Shown here one piece after another: positions 1 through 5,380 of a stretch of 6,666 nucleotides of DNA; the first letter of the stretch is position 1, and every line of letters begins with the position of its first letter. Below the pieces are notes generated by a model. The model had not been told where the DNA came from. It saw only the letters and a list, made by a program, of their open reading frames with translations, and ran no database searches. This DNA is from Oxalobacteraceae bacterium. Lineage in GTDB: Bacteria; Pseudomonadota; Gammaproteobacteria; Burkholderiales; Burkholderiaceae_D. The stretch covers positions 1-6,666 of the forward strand of contig PKWO01000027.1 of assembly GCA_003132085.1 (NCBI GenBank). Reading direction: 5' to 3'. The translations under genes were made by a program, and so were the position numbers.

Positions 1-682
1 CTTCCGCGCTGGAACCGGATGGCGTTGATCCGGCGATACCGCCAAACGAATACAGCAAGGTACCGGTAACAGGGCCGGATTGCGCTATGTACTTGAGCGC
101 ATTGTCTTGACGCATCATCGAGTCGTTGCCCGGATTCCCGGTGCCATAATAGGTGGCCGCCGAGGAGACCAGCCCACTCGAATTGAGCGACGTGTATTGC
201 AAGTTGGGATTGAACGATGAGAACCGTCCATCAACGGCATCAATGTCGTCGATAAAATCCCGCAACACGCTCTGCTGCCGGCCAAACAAAACCGTCCCGA
301 ACGGAGTAGCCAGACCGACAAACGACTGCCGTTCTAAAAACTTATCCGCAGACGTTGCAGAAGTGTCTTTGCCGGTTCCTAAATTCGGATTGATGCTTCC
401 GGTATTGGCATATAGCTCCGTTTCCAAGGTAAAAACCGCTTTGTATCCGCCGCCAAGATCTTCACTGCCGGCGAAGCCGAAACGCCCTGACCGATCGACC
501 CCGCTGGCCAAGCTCGCCGTGTTCCCGGTACTGGCTGACGGTGAAGAGGTCGCTGACAAACCGAGACCGGATCCATAGCGCGCCCCCAGATCGATAGTCC
601 CATATACGGTGACGTTGGTTTGGGCGTGCACAATGCCGGAAGCCATGGCGACCAGCGTGGCCGCAAAATAATCTATTTTCAT
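1..682 (-). CDS. Porin 1, general outer-membrane porin (N-terminal 227 residues, gene runs off left edge)
   Basis: Trimeric beta-barrel channel for small hydrophilic solutes across the outer membrane, by family. The frame is open from the ATG at 682 to position 2 (227 codons) with no stop, so the 3' part lies outside the window. Residues 1-20 form a signal peptide (MKIDYFAATLVAM...IVHA), cleaved before QTNVTVYG. Family motifs seen: GFAGSEDLGGG (69-79), AVFTLETELY (82-91), FLERQSFVGL (115-124), FGRQQS (133-138), an acidic constriction-loop candidate DFIDDIDAVDGR (142-153), RQDNALKY (191-198) and YSFGGIAGS (211-219). The YDP motif of porins 2 and 4 is absent. The start is set by a weak GGGA four bases upstream; an in-frame stop with no other ATG lies further upstream. 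The acidic Asp at position 4 of the signal peptide is unusual. Family assignment is firm; the substrate is unknown. Confidence 0.93.
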   Translation of the reverse strand, partial: MKIDYFAATLVAMASGIVHAQTNVTVYGTIDLGARYGSGLGLSATSSPSASTGNTASLASGVDRSGRFGFAGSEDLGGGYKAVFTLETELYANTGSINPNLGTGKDTSATSADKFLERQSFVGLATPFGTVLFGRQQSVLRDFIDDIDAVDGRFSSFNPNLQYTSLNSSGLVSSAATYYGTGNPGNDSMMRQDNALKYIAQSGPVTGTLLYSFGGIAGSTPSGSSAE

Positions 683-803
683 TTTATCCCATAAAAAAAC
701 ATTAAAAACACGCGGGACAGATCACCGTCACTAGATAAACAGGGAGTTGCGTCGCGCAATGGGAAAGAAGATTCGCATCGGCAATGCTATATTCAGAACG
801 AAT

Positions 804-830
804 AATTTCGCGTTTCCATATGCGAAAATT
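804..830. repeat. Imperfect dyad upstream of porin 1 (possible operator)
   Basis: AATTTCGC (804-811) and GCGAAAATT (822-830) are inverted arms around a 10-base centre, with one extra A in the right arm. The element is about 120-150 bases upstream of the porin 1 start, a position suited to a regulator site. No known regulator consensus is recognised, so the operator role is a guess. Confidence 0.3.
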
Positions 831-994
831 TAACAGACGAAGATCAGCGAACAGTGTTCAGTGCGCAATTGAACGCTGGAAGATTGACGGGTGACAGTAC
901 GTGCGGGGTGGCCGAAGCGAGCCGACAAAAGTGGAGGGACCTACAAGAAGGCTTGCCAGCAGTAAGTAGTACGAACACCCGAGATACGTGATGA

Positions 995-1034
995 TAAAAA
1001 GGCTAACAGCGCGCCGCTCATTCGCCGTTAGCCT
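995..1034 (-). terminator. Rho-independent terminator of the CzcE-like gene
   Basis: Read on the minus strand, AGGCTAAC (1034-1027) pairs with GTTAGCCT (1007-1000) in an 8-bp stem around a 19-base loop, followed at once by a run of T (1000-996). The loop can form its own small GC hairpin (AGCG/CGCT). The stem begins 63 bases after the stop of the CzcE-like gene. On the plus strand the stem is not followed by T residues, so it is one-directional. Confidence 0.75.
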
Positions 1035-1097
1035 AGGAGCGCGCCAGCCAGCTTTTATTTACCAACCGGCGGCGATCGATTTTTTAGGAAGCCAGTA

Positions 1098-1427
1098 TCA
1101 AGGAATACCCTGTTCGTGCTCTTTCGGATTGGGCGCGACGTAGACCTTTACCTTGTGAGTAAGAACGCCTGCAGGAGCGAGTGTACTAAGGTCGTAATAG
1201 TAGCTGTTGCCGTCGAACTTCACCGCAAACTGCTTATCGCCAACCTTGAAGAGAACCGTGTCGTTTTCGAAGACGTTGACACTCTTGGTCGTTTCTTTAA
1301 TGACGACCATTTTGTCAGCCGCCTCCGGCGTCGAGACGCTAGGAGCCAGACTGGGTTTGGCGGCGACCGTGCCGGCGAACAGACCGAGGGAAATTGCAAC
1401 TACCACTGCGCTAGTTTTAAACTTCAT
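1098..1427 (-). CDS. CzcE-family periplasmic metal-binding protein (small, exported)
   Basis: 109-residue exported protein. Residues 1-23 are a clear signal peptide (MKFKTSAVVVAISLG...TVAA), cleaved before KPSLAP. The mature part resembles the CzcE family: VVIKETTKSVNV (41-52), DTVLFKVGDKQFAVKFDG (56-73) and an APAGVLTHKVKVYVAPNP block (84-101). The CzcE prototype of Cupriavidus metallidurans is a periplasmic copper-binding protein linked to the czc metal-resistance genes. Candidate ligands here are Met40, His91 and His104; there is no Cys and no His-rich tail, so metal binding is inferred. A strong ribosome site GGAGGT (1432-1437) precedes the ATG, which fixes the start. The gene stands alone between two porins, with its own promoter candidate and terminator, and no efflux or metal regulator gene is in the window. 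Length is normal for the family. Confidence 0.8.
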   Translation of the reverse strand: MKFKTSAVVVAISLGLFAGTVAAKPSLAPSVSTPEAADKMVVIKETTKSVNVFENDTVLFKVGDKQFAVKFDGNSYYYDLSTLAPAGVLTHKVKVYVAPNPKEHEQGIP

Positions 1428-1463
1428 GTAGACCTCCGTTTAGATTATTAACCTCTATGTCTC

Positions 1464-1491
1464 CGTATATACCCTCGCCAAGCCGGGTCAA
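1464..1491 (-). promoter_or_regulatory. Candidate sigma-70 promoter of the CzcE-like gene
   Basis: On the minus strand TTGACC (1491-1486, five of six consensus bases) is followed after 16 bases by TATACG (1469-1464). The -10 is about 37 bases upstream of the ATG, giving a short leader that contains the GGAGGT ribosome site. A nested TATATA at 14-base spacing overlaps it. No inverted repeat typical of a MerR-type operator is evident between the boxes. Confidence 0.5.
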
Positions 1492-1848
1492 CGAGATCCC
1501 ACCATCGAGAAAGCCCGAATGCGCCGCATGATTCACCCCCCTATCGACGCCCAATCCAGCCGACGATCAACAGCAGATGGCTATGGCAAACCGCCCCCTC
1601 CCCCTACCTTGATCATTGCGCCGAAGCCTATCAATGTAGTTGAATATGGGGCAAGTCTGCTTCACATTACTATAAAGAAGAACCGCTAGTCAAGGTGGAA
1701 TTCGGCAGAATGAACCATATGAAACATCCGGTATTGTATCGATGCGAAGCTCTCTGCGCGAACCCGGGTAGCCGCCATTCATGGTTCTGCGTTCGACTTT
1801 TTTAGTCTAATCGCGCACGTTACTTAAGTACGCCTCTCTCGATCGTCA

Positions 1849-1884
1849 ATAAAAAAGGGGAAAATCATCTTTCCCCTTTTTTAT
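1849..1884 (-). terminator. Perfect 15-bp hairpin terminator of porin 2 (symmetrical)
   Basis: Bases 1849-1863 and 1870-1884 are exact inverted copies (A-run, GGGG, AAA against TTT, CCCC, T-run) around a 6-base loop ATCATC. It begins 19 bases after the porin 2 stop. Because the stem carries an A-run on one side and a T-run on the other, it can terminate transcription in both directions. No plus-strand gene ends next to it, so its main client is porin 2. Confidence 0.88.
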
Positions 1885-1903
1885 CAAACCCGTGAAACCT
1901 GCA

Positions 1904-3022
1904 TTAGAACTTCACGCGCAAGCCTAGAGCAGCGCCGGTACGGCTTGTGTTGCCGCCCAGCGGCGCACCGACAAATCCCATGATGGTGTTGGCATCGCCG
2001 ATTTCACCGCCGCCCAGAGTAGTGCGATCGATGTCGAAGTAGATGTCGGTACGCTTGGACAGATTGTAATCGGCGATCGCATAGATAGTCGATATCCTGC
2101 CGTTGTCGCCCAATGAAGATTCGTTCTTGACCGAGTCGTACATGTAGCCGACCGTGTAGCCCATAGCCGGCGTAGCTTGGAACAACACACCTGCGGTCCA
2201 CATGCCGTCTTTACGCTGACGCGTATTGCCGCTATTGCCCATCATGCTAGTATTGGCCAGCGGCCCACCGCTATTTGACGCTGCTTTTGCAAAGCCTGCA
2301 TCGCGCTTGGCGTCAAAGTATTGCAGGTACAACGTCGCCGGTCCGGCAACGAACGAACCTCCCACGCCGGCAATCGTTGCTTCAGCTGAATTTGCATCTG
2401 TTGACTGCTGATACACGCCACCTATGCTGAACGGGCCTTGCGTATAGGCCAGCGAAAAACCCGTTGTCACACCGATACTGGTCTGCCCGGCTTGACCGCC
2501 AATCGAGTACTGCACTTCTGCAGTAACCGGGCCCCAGGTATTGCTGTACTTCAGCGTATTGTCGAAGCGCAGGCCATAGATGAACGCCTCCCACTCATTT
2601 TCATTGAAGTTACCGACACCCAGGGGATCGTAGTTGCCCAACAAGTCAAATGCGAGACCATATTGACGACCAGCATCAAGCTCACCCCACGATTTATCCT
2701 TCAAACCGACGAATTCCTGACGTCCGAATAATTGACCTTGTTGGTCGAAGGCACCGTTGTTGCTATAAAAGCCGTTTTCCAGCTTGAACACGGCGGCGGT
2801 ACCGCCACCCAAGTCTTCTTCACCTTTAAAGCCGATACGAGGTCCCTGGAAAGCGCCTTCGGTCAAGGCAGTTTGGCTACCGACTGTGCCGTTCGCATTA
2901 ACTTGGTTCGTCGTGTAACGTACGGTGGTATCAATCACACCATACATCGTCACGTTCGTTTGGGCGAGCGCGCCTGTGGTTACGAGCGCAGCAATGAGGC
3001 CAACTAAAATCTTTCGGTTCAT
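1904..3022 (-). CDS. Porin 2, general outer-membrane porin, complete
   Basis: Complete 372-residue porin, a usual length for Burkholderiales trimeric porins. Signal peptide 1-20 (MNRKILVGLIAALVTTGALA), cleaved before QTNVTMYG. Motifs: RIGFKGEEDLGGG (62-74), AVFKLENGF (77-85), LFGRQEFVGL (98-107), DAGRQYG (116-122), YDP (131-133) opening the putative constriction loop with an acidic cluster NENEWE (140-145), LRFDNTLKY (151-159), YSIGGQAGQ (172-180), YNLSKRTDIY (319-328), and C-terminal LRVKF with the final Phe used for outer-membrane assembly. Two ATGs are in frame, at 3028 and 3022. AAGG at 3031-3034 lies only two bases from the first but eight from the second, so 3022 is preferred; use of 3028 would add Met-His. 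The gene is single, with a hairpin terminator at 1849-1884, and is divergent from the DUF4148 gene. Substrate unknown. Confidence 0.95.
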   Translation of the reverse strand: MNRKILVGLIAALVTTGALAQTNVTMYGVIDTTVRYTTNQVNANGTVGSQTALTEGAFQGPRIGFKGEEDLGGGTAAVFKLENGFYSNNGAFDQQGQLFGRQEFVGLKDKSWGELDAGRQYGLAFDLLGNYDPLGVGNFNENEWEAFIYGLRFDNTLKYSNTWGPVTAEVQYSIGGQAGQTSIGVTTGFSLAYTQGPFSIGGVYQQSTDANSAEATIAGVGGSFVAGPATLYLQYFDAKRDAGFAKAASNSGGPLANTSMMGNSGNTRQRKDGMWTAGVLFQATPAMGYTVGYMYDSVKNESSLGDNGRISTIYAIADYNLSKRTDIYFDIDRTTLGGGEIGDANTIMGFVGAPLGGNTSRTGAALGLRVKF

Positions 3023-3081
3023 ATGCATTTCCTTTTATTCAACTAAATCCGAAATGGATAGACCCGAGTTTACCTGCAATG

Positions 3082-3125
3082 CCAACAAAGTTGGTTGATT
3101 CGTCTCCTATTTACAACAAATCAAC
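3082..3125. repeat. Overlapping dyads in the porin 2 upstream region (possible operator)
   Basis: CCAAC (3082-3086) and GTTGG (3090-3094) form a perfect palindrome around AAA. GTTGATT (3094-3100) is mirrored by AATCAAC (3119-3125) across 18 bases. Both lie 60-100 bases upstream of the porin 2 start and next to the TTGACA at 3127-3132. They could bind a regulator or fold in the leader RNA; no known consensus is recognised. Confidence 0.3.
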
Positions 3126-3304
3126 ATGTCAATCCGACCAAATGCCCCCAGCATGATAATGGGCAATATATGACCGATAGATAATCGGCCGCCGCAATAG
3201 GCTCGCCATTGTTTCTGAATCAGGAATTATGCATTGTATTTATTCGGCTTTTTCGTCAAAGACGTAAAGTATAAAGTGGTCTCCATCGTGAGCACACCAG
3301 CAAA

Positions 3305-3331
3305 TTGAAGTGCGGCTCACCGAGGTATAAC
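3305..3331 (+). promoter_or_regulatory. Candidate promoter of the DUF4148 gene
   Basis: TTGAAG (3305-3310) and TATAAC (3326-3331) are separated by 15 bases, slightly short of the ideal 17. The -10 has five of six consensus bases. It would give a leader of roughly 65 bases before the ATG at 3404, containing the AGGGA ribosome site. Confidence 0.4.
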
Positions 3332-3403
3332 CCTTCGGGCTGCAGGTTGCCTGAACCACCTAGCCGGAAATCGTTATTAACTTTACATCTTAGGGAAATC
3401 AAC

Positions 3404-3787
3404 ATGAACGCCAAACAATTAATCGCCGCTGTCTTTGTATTGTCCGCAGCCGGTGCTGCGTTTGCACAACAGGCTGAAGTCAGCAATGTCGTTTCGACCA
3501 AAACACGCGCGGAAGTGAACGCTGAATTGCAACAAGCTCAAGCAGATGGCAGCGCCACAACCTACGGTTTCCTGGGTTCGGCAAAACCAGTCGCTGCCGC
3601 AGGAAGTGTGACGCAGGCGCAATCGGAGAATGTCATCGTCCGCGGAAAGACGCGCGCTGAAGTACTTGCCGAGCTACAACAAGCTCAAGTGAATGGTACT
3701 GCTATGCCAACCAGCTTCGTGGCTTTCGATACTCCGTCAGTCTATGCAAGAAATAATGTCGCGACGTCAGCCGTTGCCCATAAGTAA
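3404..3787 (+). CDS. DUF4148-family exported protein with duplicated KTRAEV motif
   Basis: 127-residue secreted protein of unknown function. Residues 1-21 form a signal peptide (MNAKQLIAAVFVLSAAGAAF plus Ala), cleaved before QQAEVSN. The mature part matches the DUF4148 pattern, a short helical TRAEVxAEL segment found in many small Burkholderiales periplasmic proteins. Here it appears twice, KTRAEVNAELQQAQADGSA at 33-51 and KTRAEVLAELQQAQVNGTA at 82-100, 49 residues apart and each followed by an aromatic-containing stretch. No Cys or catalytic motif is seen. The frame is open further upstream to an ATG at 3305, but that start would bury the signal peptide and overlaps the promoter candidate. 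The ATG at 3404 has AGGGA (3392-3396) seven bases upstream and is clearly preferred. It is the only plus-strand gene here, divergent from porin 2 and convergent with porin 3. Such proteins are often condition-induced, but nothing here shows the signal. Confidence 0.88.
   Translation: MNAKQLIAAVFVLSAAGAAFAQQAEVSNVVSTKTRAEVNAELQQAQADGSATTYGFLGSAKPVAAAGSVTQAQSENVIVRGKTRAEVLAELQQAQVNGTAMPTSFVAFDTPSVYARNNVATSAVAHK
3500..3703 (+). repeat. Internal tandem duplication in the DUF4148 gene
   Basis: Two 57-base units, 3500-3556 and 3647-3703, encode near-identical 19-residue motifs. They keep a 13-base identical block CAACAAGCTCAAG at 3530-3542 and 3677-3689, offset by 147 bases (49 codons). Differences outside that block are largely at third codon positions, so the duplication is not recent and the protein motif appears to be held by selection. 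Confidence 0.75.
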
Positions 3788-3820
3788 ACGCTTCCGAACC
3801 GGCGCCTAAGCCTGCTCCCA

Positions 3821-3854
3821 ATAAAAGCGCCACCTGTTACGGTGGCGCTTTTAT
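3821..3854. terminator. Bidirectional terminator shared by the DUF4148 gene and porin 3
   Basis: ATAAAAGCGCCACC (3821-3834) and its exact inverse GGTGGCGCTTTTAT (3841-3854) form a 14-bp perfect stem with a 6-base loop TGTTAC. The GC core is flanked by T-runs on either strand. It sits 33 bases after the DUF4148 stop and 50 bases after the porin 3 stop, and so separates two convergent genes. Confidence 0.9.
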
Positions 3855-3904
3855 TTGTCGCTACACAACGGTGCACGGCAACTTCGCCGCACCGGAGGCT
3901 ACTC

Positions 3905-5044
3905 TTAGAAAGAGTGCTGTACGCCTACGCCGAAGTAGAGCGTGGAAGTTCCGGCACTTGAGAAGAAGCCTGACGGCACGTATACCCCGCCGATACCCGC
4001 GCTGACTCCTGCATTGGCGTCTGCCTTCACGTCAACGAGCTGCCCGTAGATTTGGGTGCGTTTTGACAACGAATAGATATCCAACAAGGCGATCTCGGAA
4101 GTCTTACCGCCGAAGCTGGCGCCCGTGTCTTTCGCATCGTAATAGGATATGTTGATTTTATTGGCAGCGCTTGGCTTCCAATCCAACCCAACACCCCAGC
4201 TCTGCACGTCGGAAGTAGCATTGGCTACGCCAAGCAAAGCCCCGGCAGAACTTCTGAATGCCCCATACTGGCCGCGCACCGCGAAAGCCCCGAAATCATA
4301 ACCCAATCCAACGACGCCGATTTGGCTTGAACTGCCACCGATGGCCGGGTTGGCGTTATTGTTCTTCGCGTAGCTGCCTGAAACGATAAAGCCGGCTTTG
4401 CTGTACGACGCGCCGATCGATTCCGTCGAGTTGGCCGAGGTACTGCCGGCGACACCGCCGAAGCCATACTCCAGACCTAGATAGAGTCCATTTTTTGCAT
4501 AGGTATAGGTGAGTGAATTGTTGTCGAAAATACCGCCTTGCAATGAAGTCGCTCCGGCCGGGTTTAGCCCGCTACCGTTGAATACCGTAGCCAAGATCCA
4601 ATACTCCAGCATGCTAAAGGAATCGGTGAGGCCGCGTGGCTCGGTCGAAATCGAAGCGATCAATGCGGGGTCGACCTGCAGACCGGCGCCGACGCTACCC
4701 CAGTCAGCACCGCTGAGCGTAACTTTTGCCTCACGTCCAAATATATTGTTTTGCGTAACGCCAGGGCTATTGTGAGTGCCGTTGCCGGCGTTAAAACCGC
4801 CTTCAAGGTTGAAACCGGCAGACAGGCCGCCGCCGAGATCTTCGGTTCCCTTAAAGCCGTAGATGCTCGGGAGTATCGGTGCGTCAACAAAGGAAGTTAC
4901 ACGCCCCCCCGCTCCAGTACCGCCTGTCTTGCTTTGCGTCATAACGCTGGCATCGATAATGCCATATAGCGTAACTGAAGATTGAGCGTGTGCGACAGAC
5001 GCCAATGCGCTCAACGCGATGAATGAATATAGCGATTTTTTCAA
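3905..5044 (-). CDS. Porin 3, divergent general porin, complete, TTG start
   Basis: Complete 379-residue outer-membrane porin. Signal peptide 1-20 (MKKSLYSFIALSALASVAHA), cleaved before QSSVTLYG. Motifs: YGFKGTEDLGGG (62-73), FNLEGGFNAGNG (78-89), IFGREAKVTL (101-110), YGFGGVAGS (193-201), YSLSKRTQIY (324-333) and C-terminal FGVGVQHSF. Compared with porins 2 and 4 it lacks the GR(Q/N) pair (here GLQVDP, 121-126), the YDP loop opening and the RxDN motif (here FDNNSLTY, 173-180), so its constriction zone should differ. Initiation is at TTG (5044-5042): the adjacent upstream codons are ATT and then a TAG stop, AAGGAG lies eight bases upstream, and the next in-frame Met is residue 35, beyond the signal peptide. 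It has its own -10 candidate at 5070-5075 and a terminator at 3821-3854. Channel selectivity is not predictable from sequence alone. Confidence 0.94.
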   Translation of the reverse strand: MKKSLYSFIALSALASVAHAQSSVTLYGIIDASVMTQSKTGGTGAGGRVTSFVDAPILPSIYGFKGTEDLGGGLSAGFNLEGGFNAGNGTHNSPGVTQNNIFGREAKVTLSGADWGSVGAGLQVDPALIASISTEPRGLTDSFSMLEYWILATVFNGSGLNPAGATSLQGGIFDNNSLTYTYAKNGLYLGLEYGFGGVAGSTSANSTESIGASYSKAGFIVSGSYAKNNNANPAIGGSSSQIGVVGLGYDFGAFAVRGQYGAFRSSAGALLGVANATSDVQSWGVGLDWKPSAANKINISYYDAKDTGASFGGKTSEIALLDIYSLSKRTQIYGQLVDVKADANAGVSAGIGGVYVPSGFFSSAGTSTLYFGVGVQHSF

Positions 5045-5069
5045 AATCTAGTCTCCTTTGTAATTTTCT

Positions 5070-5075
5070 ATTATA
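5070..5075 (-). promoter_or_regulatory. Perfect -10 box upstream of porin 3
   Basis: TATAAT on the minus strand about 26 bases upstream of the TTG start, in an A/T-rich stretch that continues into the ribosome site. At 16-18 bases upstream no recognisable -35 is present (CGTAGT) and there is no TG extension, which would fit an activator-dependent promoter. The start-proximal location leaves a leader of only about 18-20 bases. Confidence 0.4.
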
Positions 5076-5285
5076 AAAACGGTCATTCTTCTACTACGCT
5101 GTGGAATGCTTCGAACTCCTCTCAACCCATTCACACTTAAAGTCTATTCCAGATTTTGCGCCAGCCTATGTTTCTTGCTAACCAACCGTAGTTTTTCCGT
5201 ACCCGTGTGTGGCATTTTCGCAACAATTTTAACTTTAGCTGACTGCTCTATTCCTGCGTATAACGATGCACAACCGAAAGCGCGC

Positions 5286-5319
5286 ACAAAAAAGCCACTC
5301 CGAAGAGTGGCTCTTTTGT
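5286..5319 (-). terminator. Rho-independent terminator of porin 4 with UUCG tetraloop
   Basis: Read on the minus strand, AGCCACTC-TTCG-GAGTGGCT is an 8-bp perfect stem closed by the very stable C(UUCG)G loop, followed by TTTTTTGT (down to 5286). The A-run on the other side pairs with most of the T-run, with one mismatch, extending the stem. It begins 61 bases after the porin 4 stop. It could also work on the plus strand (TCTTTTG), but no plus-strand gene ends here. Confidence 0.88.
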
Positions 5320-5380
5320 TACGCAAATTGCTTTATTTCTACGGTCTGAATTCAGCTGGTAGCACTAGGCCAACCGTGAA

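Larger units (their letters stand above)
683..1097. other. Non-coding spacer between porin 1 and the CzcE-like gene
   Basis: This stretch of about 415 bases holds no convincing gene on either strand. Its left part is the upstream region of porin 1 (A/T-rich leader at 684-708, weak ribosome site). I see no good -35/-10 pair there: TTGCGC, 16 bases, TATCTA around 729-756 on the minus strand is only a poor candidate. An imperfect dyad lies at 804-830 and a short palindrome GAACAGTGTTC at 849-859. The right part holds the minus-strand terminator at 995-1034. An 8-base direct copy AGCGCGCC occurs at 1008-1015 and 1038-1045. Confidence 0.6.
1428..1903. other. Long spacer between porin 2 and the CzcE-like gene
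   Basis: About 475 bases with no supported gene. The right end (1428-1491) holds the promoter and ribosome site of the CzcE-like gene, and 1849-1884 is the terminator of porin 2. Between them (about 1492-1848) I see only a 56-codon plus-strand frame at 1519-1689 without a ribosome site or recognisable product, a proline run inside it, and isolated promoter-like words (minus-strand TTGACT and TATAGT near 1674-1693, spaced only 13 bases). A decayed gene or small RNA cannot be ruled out but is not visible. Confidence 0.55.
3023..3403. other. Divergent intergenic region between porin 2 and the DUF4148 gene
   Basis: About 380 bases serving as control region for two divergent genes. On the minus strand a perfect TTGACA occurs at 3132-3127, but the hexamer 17 bases on (TAGGAG) is a poor -10, so the porin 2 promoter is uncertain. 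Dyads: CCAAC-AAA-GTTGG (3082-3094), GTTGATT/AATCAAC (3094-3100 and 3119-3125) and CCGAT-N5-ATCGG (3174-3188). On the plus strand there is a promoter candidate at 3305-3331. Open frames crossing this region lack ribosome sites and look like chance. Confidence 0.55.
5045..5380. other. Intergenic region between porin 4 and porin 3
   Basis: About 335 bases carrying the terminator of porin 4 (5286-5319) and the upstream region of porin 3 (ribosome site, -10 box). The remainder, about 5100-5280, shows no supported gene. A 92-codon plus-strand frame (5106-5384) and a 60-codon minus-strand frame (5144-5326) both run through the terminator hairpin and lack ribosome sites, so they are treated as chance. 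Confidence 0.6.

Noticed and set aside
153..578. 141-codon plus-strand frame opposite porin 1
   Set aside because: It is the antisense shadow of a well-supported porin frame. Similar antisense frames at 1116-1451, 2438-3007, 4509-4775 and 6065-6578 are rejected for the same reason.
683..692. Mini-frame ATG GGA TAA one base before the porin 1 start, as possible translational coupling
   Set aside because: A two-codon frame can easily occur by chance, and it has no ribosome site of its own.
849..859. Palindrome GAACAGTGTTC as an SOS box
   Set aside because: It does not match the CTGT-N8-ACAG LexA pattern, and no SOS gene is adjacent.
1519..1689. 56-codon plus-strand frame beginning MRRMIHPPID with a run of five prolines
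   Set aside because: No ribosome site, no recognisable family and no signal peptide; it is short enough to arise by chance.
1674..1693. Minus-strand TTGACT and TATAGT as a promoter
   Set aside because: The spacing is only 13 bases, and no gene starts nearby on that strand.
3305..3403. Upstream extension of the DUF4148 frame to an ATG at 3305
   Set aside because: It would place 33 non-export residues before a typical signal peptide, has no ribosome site, and overlaps the promoter candidate.
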